A stretch of 62,441 bases of DNA from Planctomycetota bacterium (GCA_009908915.1 JAAAOJ010000038.1:1-62441), one strand, 5' to 3'. Counted from the first letter of the stretch, positions 1 to 8,123 are shown. The notes: generated from the letters alone by a model not told the origin. Program-made: numbers and translations.

Positions 1-5
1 CTCTG

Positions 6-192
6 CTACATTCCCCCGCCAAACACCGTCCCAAACGCCCCTTTCAGGCCCAATCCGCCATTCGCGTCATCAACTCCAGATTATTTTGGACAGCAGTGGC
101 AGGAGGCGGCCTTCCTGAATCCACTGCCGAACGGCGGCTTCATCCACCGGGCCATATTGCTGACCCTGAACAACACAATACCACTGCCCCAT
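6..192 (-). pseudogene. Decayed GYF-domain protein (frameshifted)
   Basis: Reading from the ATG at 192, the first 30 residues (MGQWYCVVQGQQYGPV and on to EGRL) closely match the N-terminus of the intact GYF-domain protein at 919-1404 (MSQWHCIVQGQQYGPV). The frame then stops at 70-72, after only 40 residues. A second frame continues with a glycine-rich tail (ANGGLGLKGAFGTVFGGGM) that ends at 6-8 and looks like a natural C-terminus. The simplest reading is a gene broken by a small indel or internal deletion. A purine-rich ribosome site (GAGAAGGGAT) lies before the ATG. It could instead be a genuine 40-residue protein. Confidence 0.5.
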
Positions 193-228
193 AACGCACA
201 TCCCTTCTCGGCTAACCGGCCGTGTAAC

Positions 229-549
229 TCAGAACCATTCCTTCGTGCCGACCATGTAAGTGTTGTAGAACTCTTCATCAGACTTCGTGAGATAGATGAT
301 GCCCTCGATCAAGCCGATCAGCCCGCCGATACCACATGTCACGACCGTCAGGATAATCTGGATGATGCCCGCCTTGGAATAGCCAAGCACGAACTTGTGG
401 ATGCCCCAGCCCCCAAGGACAATCCCAAGAATGCCACAGAGGATTTTCTTGCTATTAGCTTCGCTTCGATCCGGGGTAGCGCCGGGCTGGGGAGCGGGCG
501 GTTGTTGTGGAACAGGAGGCTGCTGGGCAGGGGGAGGTGTCTGAGTCAT
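229..549 (-). CDS. TM2-domain membrane protein
   Basis: A 106-residue protein. A proline/glutamine-rich N-terminal tail (about residues 1-30) is followed by a TM2 domain. This domain has two hydrophobic helices separated by a short turn with the family's G-x-H-xF-hLG pattern (GGWGIHKFVLGYSKAGI), then GLIGLIEGIIYL. The start at 549 was chosen over the longer open frame because AGGAAACC sits just upstream and the residues before it are not protein-like. TM2 proteins are small membrane proteins of mostly unknown role. It belongs to a run of GYF/TM2 genes on the same strand. Confidence 0.8.
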   Translation of the reverse strand: MTQTPPPAQQPPVPQQPPAPQPGATPDRSEANSKKILCGILGIVLGGWGIHKFVLGYSKAGIIQIILTVVTCGIGGLIGLIEGIIYLTKSDEEFYNTYMVGTKEWF

Positions 550-739
550 GCGAGGTTTCCTTTCCCTCTGGAGTCCGAAAAGTGGATTTGCGTGCAACGG
601 CAGCGGCTGGCATCCTGCCTGAACCGCATCACACGCCATGGATTATGCCCTGCCAGACCGCCAGCGTCAAGCAATCGATCTAGCAGCTGCGGTAGTTCAA
701 GCGGACCTGGGAGCTCTAGTATTCTGTCCCACGACATTT

Positions 740-891
740 GTCACCCTGAGCGGAGCCCCGCAGGGGCGGAGTCGAAGGGTCTCAAGGTCCCGTCGCTGGC
801 AGCCGGTTCCTTGTGGCAGGGCGGAGGGGATGGTGGCAGTGAGATTCTCCGACTGCGCGGCTCCCCTGCTCACCGCTTCGCTCAGAATGAC
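740..891. repeat. Imperfect-TIR intergenic repeat (third type)
   Basis: This 152-bp non-coding segment is bounded by imperfect 17-bp inverted ends: GTCACCCTGAGCGGAGC on the left and the complement of GTCATTCTGAGCGAAGC on the right. It makes up most of the 369-bp gap between the TM2 gene and the next GYF gene. From memory, repeats with CTGAGCG...CGCTCAG ends are common in unrelated bacterial genomes. I see no second copy in this window. Confidence 0.55.
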
Positions 892-918
892 ACCCGTCAA
901 TTTGGCTGGGACAATGTA

Positions 919-1404
919 CTAGAGACCCATGCCTGCGAAACCAAAGCCCACAAACATGACCAGCCAGAACAAGACATACACCAGCCACAATGACCCAAGC
1001 ACAGTGGCGATGATGCCCAAGATGCGACCGGCCGTACACATCCCCTCCCCCGTATAACGACCGGGGGTCTGGCGGATACAGTCCATACCCTTTCTCGCCT
1101 GCTTGATGGCTATCACGCCAAGGACCACTCCCACACAACCAAACATCAGCCCCGCAATACCACAGACCAGCGCCACCACCGCGCCGGGTGCCTGCTCGCG
1201 ATTGAAGGATTGCATGGGCGGCGGAGCACTGCTGAGGACCGACGCCAGGGCGGGCACCTGGGAGGCCGGCTGCCAGGCAGCCATGCCTTCGGTCCAGACC
1301 ATGTCATTGGCGGTGAGGCGCCCCTGGATCACCCAGTTCCTGAAATCCTCTTCACTGACAGGGCCATACTGCTGCCCTTGAACAATACAATGCCACTGGC
1401 TCAT
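919..1404 (-). CDS. GYF_2 / DUF4190-type membrane protein
   Basis: 161 residues. Residues 1-50 form a GYF_2-type domain (QYGPVSEEDFRNWVIQGRL, then a VWTEGM motif). A linker of about 25 residues follows, then two membrane spans: one around VVALVCGIAGLMFGCVGVVLG, and one near the C-terminus that is rich in Val, Leu, Phe and Gly. This is the usual architecture of bacterial GYF_2-DUF4190 proteins, whose function is not established. GGGAG upstream of the ATG supports the start. Its N-terminus is closely related to the broken gene at the left edge of the window. Confidence 0.8.
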   Translation of the reverse strand: MSQWHCIVQGQQYGPVSEEDFRNWVIQGRLTANDMVWTEGMAAWQPASQVPALASVLSSAPPPMQSFNREQAPGAVVALVCGIAGLMFGCVGVVLGVIAIKQARKGMDCIRQTPGRYTGEGMCTAGRILGIIATVLGSLWLVYVLFWLVMFVGFGFAGMGL

Positions 1405-1422
1405 CTCGTTCTCCCGAAAAGG

Positions 1423-2328
1423 TTAAGCGAACAAGGCTTCGACGAACGTGTCGGGGTCGAAGGGTTCGACGTCTTCGTAGGTCTCGCCGAGACCGACGAA
1501 CTTGACGGGCAGGTTGATCTCGTTGCGAATCGCCACCACGATGCCGCCCTTGGCCGTCCCGTCCAGCTTGGCCAGAAAGATGCCCGACACGTCGATGGCC
1601 TGCACGAAGGCCCTGGCCTGTTGGATGGCGTTCTGTCCGGTGGTGGCGTCGAGGGTCAGGAGGACCTCGTGCGGCGCGCCGGGCAGCTTCTTGCCAACCA
1701 CGTCGCGGATCTTCGTCAGCTCACGCATGAGATTGTCCTGCGTGTGCAGGCGTCCGGCCGTGTCGACCAGCAGGACATCGGCCTCGCGGGCAATGGCGGC
1801 GTCGCAGGCATCGTAGGCCACGCTCGCCGGGTCCTTGGCCGAGCCCTTGATGATGTCGCAGCCAATGCGGTCGGCCCAGATGGTCAACTGCTCGACGGCG
1901 GCGGCCCGGAAGGTATCGGCGGCGGCGAGGACAACCTTCTTGCCGCCGCTGTGGAACTGGTAGGCCAGCTTGGCGATGGAGGTGGTCTTGCCCGCCCCGT
2001 TGATGCCGGCGACAAGGATCACCGTCGGGCCGGACTCGGCGAAGTGAATCGCACGGTCGGCCTCGGGCCAGTAGGTCTTCAGCTCGTTCTTGAGGAAGTC
2101 GATGACCTCCTCGCCCTTTTCGATGCGGCCTTCACTGCTGGCAGTGCGCAGGTCGTCGATGATTTTCATCGTGCCCTTCACGCCAATGTCGGCCTGGATG
2201 AGCATCGCCTCGAGTTCGTCCAGCAGTTTGGCGTCGATCGTCCGGCCGACGAGCAGGCTCTTGAGCCCACCGACGAAGCGCTGCTTGGTGCGGCTGAGCC
2301 CGTTAAGCAGTTTCTTGAATATGGCCAT
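1423..2328 (-). CDS. ftsY: Signal recognition particle receptor FtsY
   Basis: GTPase receptor that docks the SRP-ribosome complex at the inner membrane for co-translational insertion. The 301 residues comprise a short helical N domain (1-95) followed by the G domain. G1 is GINGAGKTT (108-116), the switch motif is DTAGR (189-193), and the G4 site is AKLDGTAKGG (253-262). DTFRAAAVEQL is the insertion-box signature. There is no long acidic A domain, so this is a short FtsY resembling those of many non-enteric bacteria. Its leader holds a duplicated ribosome-binding segment and a short upstream ORF. Confidence 0.97.
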   Translation of the reverse strand: MAIFKKLLNGLSRTKQRFVGGLKSLLVGRTIDAKLLDELEAMLIQADIGVKGTMKIIDDLRTASSEGRIEKGEEVIDFLKNELKTYWPEADRAIHFAESGPTVILVAGINGAGKTTSIAKLAYQFHSGGKKVVLAAADTFRAAAVEQLTIWADRIGCDIIKGSAKDPASVAYDACDAAIAREADVLLVDTAGRLHTQDNLMRELTKIRDVVGKKLPGAPHEVLLTLDATTGQNAIQQARAFVQAIDVSGIFLAKLDGTAKGGIVVAIRNEINLPVKFVGLGETYEDVEPFDPDTFVEALFA

Positions 2329-2329
2329 A

Positions 2330-2425
2330 TGCCACCGGTACTCCTTCTCTCAGGTTCCGATGCCACCACATCGTCTCTTGCATACCGCCATGCCACCGGT
2401 ACTCCTTCTCTCGGGTTGCCGTGCC
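2330..2425 (-). repeat. Duplicated ftsY leader (two 35-bp copies)
   Basis: A 35-bp segment at 2330-2364 recurs at 2391-2425 with only a few mismatches and a 61-bp offset. On the minus strand each copy carries the purine-rich segment GAGAGAAGGAGTACCGG followed by GTGGCAT. Each copy therefore places an ATG at the same distance from the same ribosome-binding site. The proximal copy serves ftsY and the distal copy serves a 13-codon upstream ORF. Confidence 0.8.
2350..2391 (-). CDS. Putative 13-residue upstream ORF of ftsY
   Basis: An ATG-initiated frame encoding MAVCKRRCGGIGT ends at 2350-2352, 21 bases before the ftsY start. It has the same ribosome-binding site and spacing as ftsY because the leader is duplicated. 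It may be a by-product of the duplication or a leader peptide that tunes FtsY translation. Length alone gives no statistical support. Confidence 0.35.
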   Translation of the reverse strand: MAVCKRRCGGIGT

Positions 2426-2576
2426 GCTACATCACCGGCGGCAATCGTACCGGCCACGCCGCGTGCGTTCAAGACCGAGCGCCGCCGGCCTGGGTCATCA
2501 CATGTGTCCGCGTGGCGTGGCCATCTTGGCCATGCGTGGCACGGGCGTCTCGCCCATGTCTCATACAGGACGCACT

Positions 2577-2628
2577 AAAAAATACCTGCGCGGTGCAGCG
2601 CTCCCGACGGGAGTGCTGCACCGCGCAG
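2577..2628 (-). terminator. Intrinsic terminator downstream of rho
   Basis: The two 20-base arms 2586-2605 and 2609-2628 pair along their whole length, with one G-U pair, around a 3-base loop. On the minus strand the stem is followed directly by a run of six T (2577-2582). It lies 80 bases past the rho stop codon, so transcription of rho appears to end at a Rho-independent site. Confidence 0.85.
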
Positions 2629-2708
2629 ATGTAAAGGGGCTTGTTGTGTGGCCGGGGCGTGTCTCGGCCCTCAGCATCGACGAGCCCGTGCTGCCCGCCA
2701 ACGGGCTG

Positions 2709-3890
2709 CTATCGGTTGCCGGCTTCAAGCGAACGGAGGAAGTCCTCGTTGCTGTCATGCTTCTCGATCGCCCGCAGCAGCGAGGGAACTTCTTCGTCGA
2801 TCTGCATGCTGGCGAGGGTACGACGCAGGGCGTGCATCTTCGGCAGCTGCCACGGTTCAACGAGCAGCTCTTCCTTCCGCGTGCCGGACTTGGGAATGTC
2901 CAGCGCGGGCCAGATGCGCTTCTCGGCGAGTTTGCGGTCGAGTTGCAGTTCCATGTTGCCCGTGCCCTTGAACTCCTCGAAGATGAGGTCGTCCATGCGG
3001 CTGCCGGTTTCGATAAGGGCTGTGGCGAGGATGCTCAGGCTGCCGCCGTTCTCGATCTTGCGGGCAGCGCCGAACTGTCGCTTGGGCGTCTCGAGGGCAC
3101 GGATGTCCACGCCGCCGGTCATGGTCCGGCCCGAACCTTCGACGTTGCGGTTGTACGCGCGGCCGAGGCGGGTGAGGCTATCCAGCAGGATCACGACGTC
3201 GCAGCCGGACTCGGCCATTCGCTTGGCCCGGTCGAGCGTGAACTCGGTGACACGGACGTGATTCTCGACCGGCTGGTCGTTGTTTGAGGCGATGACCTCG
3301 GCCTTTTCGCACTTGCGGCGGAAGTCCGTGACTTCCTCGGGCCGCTCGTCGACGAGAAGGATCATGAGGTGGCACTCAGGGTTGTTGGTAGAAATCGCGT
3401 TGGCGATCTGCTGCAGGAGGATGGTCTTGCCGGATCGCGGCGGGGCGACGAGCAGGCCTCGCTGGCCTTTGCCAATGGGGCAGATGAGGTCGAGGACGCG
3501 CATCTCTATCGGGCCGCCGGGAGTCTCGAGTTTCAGTTGTGGGTGCGGGTCGACGACGACCTGGTCGTTGAACGGCACGATGTCCTGGTATTCTTCCGCG
3601 GGCTGGCCGTTGATCTCTTCGAGGATATCCAGCCGCGGGCCGCCCTTTTTCTTGTGCGGGGGCACGACCTTGCCCTTGATGTAAAGGCCGGTCTGCAGGC
3701 CGCGATGGCGGATGAAGTCTTTGCCGACGAAGACGTCGCCCGGCGTGGGGCGGTAGTTCTGGTCGGGCTTGCGGAGGAAGCCGTATCCCTTTTCCGTTAC
3801 GTCGAGGACGCCTTCGCCCTCTTGCATCGGTTCCACTTCCTGCGAAGACTGTTTGTTCTTGGATTCGGTTTTGCCGTTTGTGGCAGTCAT
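2709..3890 (-). CDS. rho: Transcription termination factor Rho
   Basis: Hexameric RNA-dependent ATPase that terminates transcription. 393 residues. A cold-shock-like RNA-binding domain at about 24-80 (GVLDVTEKGYGFLRKP) is followed by the RecA-like motor with P-loop APPRSGKT (149-156). The motor includes LLVDERPEEVTD and the Q/R loop SGGRT-type region (GSGRTMTGGVDIRALE). It is slightly shorter than E. coli Rho (419) because the N-terminal helical subdomain is largely missing; a short hydrophilic tail precedes the RNA-binding fold. About 275 bp of leader separate it from hisA, which may allow the autoregulation usual for rho. An intrinsic terminator follows. Confidence 0.97.
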   Translation of the reverse strand: MTATNGKTESKNKQSSQEVEPMQEGEGVLDVTEKGYGFLRKPDQNYRPTPGDVFVGKDFIRHRGLQTGLYIKGKVVPPHKKKGGPRLDILEEINGQPAEEYQDIVPFNDQVVVDPHPQLKLETPGGPIEMRVLDLICPIGKGQRGLLVAPPRSGKTILLQQIANAISTNNPECHLMILLVDERPEEVTDFRRKCEKAEVIASNNDQPVENHVRVTEFTLDRAKRMAESGCDVVILLDSLTRLGRAYNRNVEGSGRTMTGGVDIRALETPKRQFGAARKIENGGSLSILATALIETGSRMDDLIFEEFKGTGNMELQLDRKLAEKRIWPALDIPKSGTRKEELLVEPWQLPKMHALRRTLASMQIDEEVPSLLRAIEKHDSNEDFLRSLEAGNR

Positions 3891-4088
3891 TGCACAATCA
3901 CCTTCTTGACAATGGGTTCAGCGTGAAGCGGCCAGCACAGAGAGATACACGTACGGAGCGTTGGCCGCCCTTGGCTATGAATTCGTCCGTCCTGAGGCTC
4001 TGAACTGAGAAACGACCGGCGAGAGCGTTGTTGGGGTTCAGAGGCTCAGAGGTTCCCACCCTCGAACTACAAATCTATTGTTAACAAA

Positions 4089-4117
4089 CTTCCCGAAAAG
4101 TACAACTCTTTTCGGAA
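4089..4117 (-). terminator. Probable terminator after hisA
   Basis: On the minus strand TTCCGAAAAG and CTTTTCGGGAA pair around a short loop and are followed by the T-rich GTTTGTTAAC. It lies 50 bases past the hisA stop, between hisA and rho. The stem is AT-richer than a classical terminator stem, so this is a moderate call. Confidence 0.5.
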
Positions 4118-4166
4118 GAAAATCTTCAGAAAGATCACCCGCCAGTCGCGCACCGCCGGCGCGGCG

Positions 4167-4913
4167 TCAATCCCTCTCACCGGCGGCGACCGCAAGCGCG
4201 GCGGCGAGGTCGAGTGTCTGTTCGTACAGTGCCTTACCGAGAACCGCGCCGCCGCAGCCAGCTTGGCGGCACCAGCGGATGTCGTCGATCGAGGCCACGC
4301 CACCGGAGGCAATGATCGGCACGTCGGTCGCCTGCACGAGTTCCGCTGTCGCCTCCACGTTCACGCCGGTCAGCATGCCGTCCCGGGCAATGTCGGTGTA
4401 GACAATCGCGCCCAGGCCGCTGCCGCTGACCTGCCGGGCCAGGTCGATCGCCATGAGATCCAACTGCTCGGTCCAGCCTTCCGCGGCGAGTCGCCCGTCG
4501 CGGGCATCAAGGCCCAGGGCGATCCGGCTGTTGTCGATCCGCTCATCGGTCAGCAGCGAGTCAAACCATGCGCGGTCCTTCATGGCCGCCGAGCCGATGA
4601 CCAGCCGCCGCACGCCGAAAGCCAGGATCATCTCGACGCGTTTGGTGTCGCGGACGCCGCCGCCGCACTGGACGGCCGCCCCGGCCGCCGAGGCCGTCTC
4701 GCAGATGGCGCGCAGATGGCGCGTATTGGTCAGCTCGCCGCTGCGGGCCGCGTCGAGGTCGACAACGTGAATCCAGCGTGCCCCGGCGTCAAAGAAGCGT
4801 TTCGCCTGCTCGAGCGGGGAGTCGCCGTAGGTCGTCTGTTGGTCGTAGTCGCCTCGCTGAAGGCGAACGACCTGGCCGCCCCGAATGTCGATCGCCGGCA
4901 ACAGATCCATCAC
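4167..4913 (-). CDS. hisA: ProFAR isomerase HisA
   Basis: 1-(5-phosphoribosyl)-5-[(5-phosphoribosylamino)methylideneamino]imidazole-4-carboxamide isomerase, the fourth enzyme of histidine synthesis; a cytoplasmic TIM barrel. 248 residues, family-typical. Visible motifs are the N-terminal LLPAIDIRGGQVVRLQRGDY with the catalytic Asp, VQCGGGVRD, the second catalytic Asp region YTDIARDGML, and the phosphate loop IIASGGVAS. The start codon overlaps the hisH stop codon by four bases (ATGA), so the two are translationally coupled. hisF is not adjacent in this window. Confidence 0.96.
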   Translation of the reverse strand: MMDLLPAIDIRGGQVVRLQRGDYDQQTTYGDSPLEQAKRFFDAGARWIHVVDLDAARSGELTNTRHLRAICETASAAGAAVQCGGGVRDTKRVEMILAFGVRRLVIGSAAMKDRAWFDSLLTDERIDNSRIALGLDARDGRLAAEGWTEQLDLMAIDLARQVSGSGLGAIVYTDIARDGMLTGVNVEATAELVQATDVPIIASGGVASIDDIRWCRQAGCGGAVLGKALYEQTLDLAAALAVAAGERD

Positions 4914-5530
4914 ACCTCCACGAAGTTACCGAGCATCTTCAGCCCGACGTCCTGGCTCTTCTCAGGGTGAAACTGCGTCGCAAAGGTATTGCCCGACCAG
5001 ACGGCCGCCGTAAAGGTATAGCCGTAGTCGGTCGTCGCCGCGACGATTTCGTCACGAATTGTCACCACGTGATAGCTGTGGACGAAGTAGACGTAAGCGT
5101 CCTGCGGGATGCCCTGGAAGAGGGGGCAGTCGACGCGATAGCTGATCTGGTTCCAGCCCATGTGCGGAATCTTGAGGTTCTGGCCGCTGAGTGACTCGGG
5201 AAACTCGAACCGCACGACCTTGCCGGGAAAGACACCCAGGCCGGTGTACTCGCCGTCTTCGTAGCTGATGTCGAAGAGCAACTGAAAGCCGAGACAGATA
5301 CCCAGAAACGGCGTGCCCGCGCGGATCGCATCGAGAAGCGTCGGCACCATGCCTGTCGAGTTCAGGCGGTCGATGGCATCGCCAAAACCGCCCACGCCCG
5401 GCAGGACGATCTTCTCGGCGCTGTGGAGGTCGCCGGCCGTGCCGACAATCTGCGCATCGCCGCCGACGCGCTGCAGACCTTTCTGCACGCTTCGGAGGTT
5501 GCCCATTCCGTAGTCAACAACTGCAATCAT
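4910..5530 (-). CDS. hisH: Imidazole glycerol phosphate synthase glutaminase subunit HisH
   Basis: Glutaminase that feeds ammonia to HisF in histidine synthesis. 206 residues. Begins MIAVVDYGMGNLRSV. The class I glutamine amidotransferase nucleophile elbow is GICLGFQLLF, and the His/Glu pair lies in TQFHPEKSQ near the C-terminus. The open frame extends further upstream but the homologous protein starts at 5530. hisH is followed by hisA with a 4-bp overlap. The partner HisF must be encoded elsewhere. Confidence 0.96.
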   Translation of the reverse strand: MIAVVDYGMGNLRSVQKGLQRVGGDAQIVGTAGDLHSAEKIVLPGVGGFGDAIDRLNSTGMVPTLLDAIRAGTPFLGICLGFQLLFDISYEDGEYTGLGVFPGKVVRFEFPESLSGQNLKIPHMGWNQISYRVDCPLFQGIPQDAYVYFVHSYHVVTIRDEIVAATTDYGYTFTAAVWSGNTFATQFHPEKSQDVGLKMLGNFVEV

Positions 5531-5561
5531 GGGACGTCGCCCGGCAACCGGGCTCGATGAA

Positions 5562-6266
5562 TTACGGGCTGGGCGGCAGCGAGCTGCCGGACCGGACGGC
5601 GAAAATTTCGACGCGGCGATTCTGCGACTTGCCCGACGTGCTGGAGTTACCCGCGACAAAGTGCGTTGCACCCATGGCGATGGTTTCGATGTCCTCGGCC
5701 GGGATACCCTTCTCACGCAGATAGCGTGTCACGGCCATCGCCCGGTTGGCCGAGAGATCAAGGTTGTCGGCCCAGAACTTCTTGGATTTGACGATCGGGT
5801 CGCTGTCGGTATAGCCATACACGCGAACCGGCATGCCGGCGTATCGCCCTCGCAGGGCGGTGGCGATGCGGTCCAGGGTCCGCTTGCCGGCGGCCGTCAG
5901 CGACGCCTTGCCGGAGGAGAACAGCACGTCGCTGCCGACGGTGACCTTGTCGCCGATGGTCGTGCGCTGCCAACCCGCCTCCGTGCCGGTATCCTGGGCC
6001 GGCTGGGTGGCCGGCTCTTCCAGTTCGGCGATGCGCTGCTGCTTGGCCAGCAGCTCGGCGTCGCGGGCCTGCAGGTCCGCCTGGAGATTGCTGTTCATCG
6101 TCTGGAGTTCGCTGATCTCGTCGCGATAGGCCTTGTTCTGCATCTGCAGACGGTCCTTCTGGTCGCGAAGGGCGGCGATCTCGGCCTTCTCCCGTTCATT
6201 GCAACCGGTCGCCAGTGCCGCACCGGCAATGAGGACCATCCATATGATTCGTGCATGTGTCGGCAT
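5562..6266 (-). CDS. OmpA-family peptidoglycan-binding lipoprotein
   Basis: 234 residues. Signal peptide with lipobox ALATGC, then a coiled-coil stretch (about residues 25-95, EREKAEIAALRDQKDRLQMQ and on), and a C-terminal OmpA-like domain. The domain carries VLFSSGKASLT, the peptidoglycan-contacting motif GYTDSDPI, and NLDLSANRAMAVTRYL followed by NRRVEIF. Such proteins tether the outer membrane to the cell wall (Pal/OmpA-like). Start chosen at 6266 for the signal peptide. Confidence 0.88.
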   Translation of the reverse strand: MPTHARIIWMVLIAGAALATGCNEREKAEIAALRDQKDRLQMQNKAYRDEISELQTMNSNLQADLQARDAELLAKQQRIAELEEPATQPAQDTGTEAGWQRTTIGDKVTVGSDVLFSSGKASLTAAGKRTLDRIATALRGRYAGMPVRVYGYTDSDPIVKSKKFWADNLDLSANRAMAVTRYLREKGIPAEDIETIAMGATHFVAGNSSTSGKSQNRRVEIFAVRSGSSLPPSP

Positions 6267-6391
6267 GGTATACCTTTCCTTCGTTTCTGGCTTGTCGCTT
6301 GCACCGCAACGATTCCGCGGACAATTATACATACCTTCGGCAGAATACAACAGTCCGCTCCGGCCCGTTTTGCCGGTCGCCTTCGCGGGGG

Positions 6392-6712
6392 CTAGCGGCC
6401 CGTTTTCTCGCCCTTGCCCGCGGCCCGGCGCTGCTGCTTGTCCAACGTGCCGACACGTTCGATCTGCTCGTCCTGTCGGCCGCGGCGAATGTCGCGTATG
6501 CCGCGGAAAAACACCCTAAACAGCGGAATCAGAACCGCGCCGAAAATCAGCGAGCCCAGCACGACCAGGGCTGTATTGTAAGCCTGATTCTTGCCGTACA
6601 GGCTGAACTCGGCCGTATTGCCCCACTGCAGTATCACCAGCACGACTGCAGCGGCCAGGATCAGCCCGATGATCACGGACAGCACATAGCCCCGTAGCGT
6701 TTTAAAATGCAT
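6392..6712 (-). CDS. LapA-domain (DUF1049) inner-membrane protein
   Basis: 106 residues. Two hydrophobic spans (about 8-28 and 45-66) flank QWGNTAEFSLYG, the conserved inter-helix segment of LapA/DUF1049 proteins. The cytoplasmic tail is basic (FRGIRDIRRGRQDEQIERV). In E. coli LapA is linked to LPS assembly control. That role is family knowledge and is not shown here. Confidence 0.75.
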   Translation of the reverse strand: MHFKTLRGYVLSVIIGLILAAAVVLVILQWGNTAEFSLYGKNQAYNTALVVLGSLIFGAVLIPLFRVFFRGIRDIRRGRQDEQIERVGTLDKQQRRAAGKGEKTGR

Positions 6713-6766
6713 GCCTCGCCTGCCTTTCTATCGGTTCGCCCGTCGCCCACACGGCGGCCGGATGGA

Positions 6767-7966
6767 TCACAGCCCGGCGAACTGACGGTACGCGTCCAGT
6801 CCGGCTGCAAAGCTGTCGTAGAATATCATAACGGTTACCGACGCCAGTGACAGCCACGGCCCGTAAGGCAGCTCGTGCTGGCCCTTGCCGAACAGCAGTG
6901 TCAGCGCCCACAGCAGCCCGAAAAACGGCGCCACGAAAAATGCCGCCGACGGTACGATCCATCCGCAGACGGCACCGACGGCCGCCATCAGATGCACGTC
7001 GCCCAGGCCCATCGCTTCCTTGCCGAAGCCTACCGTGCCGAATATCCGCATCCCCCAGATCCACGCCCCGCCGATAAAGTAGCCAAACAGAGCGCCGGTC
7101 AGCCCACCCATGTGCCAACCGACCCTCCCATCCGCCTGGGCCATCAGCCACGCCCACCCGCTGGAAACCGCCGGCACGTGGGCCACCAGCAGCCCCGACA
7201 GCAGCCCCCCGCCCAGCAACGGCAACAGGAACAGCACCTCGCGCAAGATCTCGATGCGGGGATTGACGCCGCTGTCCGACGAATACGCCACCGTTACCGG
7301 TTTGTCTTCGCGGGCCTTGGCCGAGGCGGGGTCGCTCTCGGGGTCCTCGGCCTGCTCGGCCTTGGAGGCCTCGGCGTCAATGAAGCTCGGCAGGATGATG
7401 CCGCGATACTGCAGCCACAACGCCACCGCCAGGCCCACCAGCGCGCCAATGCTCCCCACCGCCAGCGGCGCCGAGACAAACGGCAGCAGTGCCGGCTCGG
7501 GACTGGCTGCTGCCGCCACCAGACCCACCAGCGAGACGAACCAGCAGACTTCCAACGGCACGGTAAATGTTTCGGCGTCGATCACCGAGCAAGCGAACAG
7601 CCCGCAGACCAGGGCCACGTGGGCCGCGTAAAGCGGCCAGGTCTCCGCGAACGGTCCCAACCCGCTGCGGAGTTCGAGCACGTAATAGCACATGTACAGA
7701 CCCGCGACGAGAATGCCGGTCGTCGCCTCGACAACGAGATACCGCGGAGCAATCTGCCCGCCACATCGTCGACACGTCCCGCCGAGCATCAGCCAGCTCA
7801 GCAGCGGAATATTGTCGTACCAGCTGATCGCCCGCCCGCAGGCCGGGCAGTGGCTGCCGGGGAAGGCGATGCTCTCGCCACGTGGCATGCGGTAGATGAT
7901 GACGTTCAGGAAGCTGCCGAGGCAGGCTCCGAAGATGAACAGGAAAACCGTCCAGAATAGGTGCAT
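6767..7966 (-). CDS. Prepilin peptidase (type IV leader peptidase)
   Basis: Polytopic membrane aspartic protease that cleaves, and usually N-methylates, type IV pilin or type II secretion pseudopilins. 399 residues, longer than the usual 250-290. The N-terminal domain has LGSFLNVIIYRMPRG and two zinc-type CxxC pairs (Cys40/43 and 65/68). The two protease aspartates are in CSVIDAET and the GxGD motif MGLGDVHLM. The extra length is a hydrophilic insert of roughly 60-70 residues between transmembrane helices (around ASKAEQAEDPESDP). No pilin gene is adjacent. Confidence 0.93.
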   Translation of the reverse strand: MHLFWTVFLFIFGACLGSFLNVIIYRMPRGESIAFPGSHCPACGRAISWYDNIPLLSWLMLGGTCRRCGGQIAPRYLVVEATTGILVAGLYMCYYVLELRSGLGPFAETWPLYAAHVALVCGLFACSVIDAETFTVPLEVCWFVSLVGLVAAAASPEPALLPFVSAPLAVGSIGALVGLAVALWLQYRGIILPSFIDAEASKAEQAEDPESDPASAKAREDKPVTVAYSSDSGVNPRIEILREVLFLLPLLGGGLLSGLLVAHVPAVSSGWAWLMAQADGRVGWHMGGLTGALFGYFIGGAWIWGMRIFGTVGFGKEAMGLGDVHLMAAVGAVCGWIVPSAAFFVAPFFGLLWALTLLFGKGQHELPYGPWLSLASVTVMIFYDSFAAGLDAYRQFAGL

Positions 7967-8123
7967 GCGACTGTCCGTTATCGTCGCCGGCTGTGGCAAT
8001 CGTCGCTGCCGTGCCAACGAACTGAGCTGGTAATAACTGTCGCGCAAGCTATCAGGGCGCCCCCTCGAATGCAAGGCCTGCCTGCGCATGCGGCGACCCC
8101 CGTGACGGCAAGTCACCCGTGAA

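Noticed and set aside
1210..2634. A 474-codon plus-strand frame over ftsY
   Set aside because: It lies antisense to ftsY and shows no protein-like segment; ftsY itself is unambiguous.
6875..7960. A 361-codon plus-strand frame opposite the prepilin peptidase
   Set aside because: Composition (His/Arg/Gln-rich, no hydrophobic core) is that of a reverse-strand shadow.
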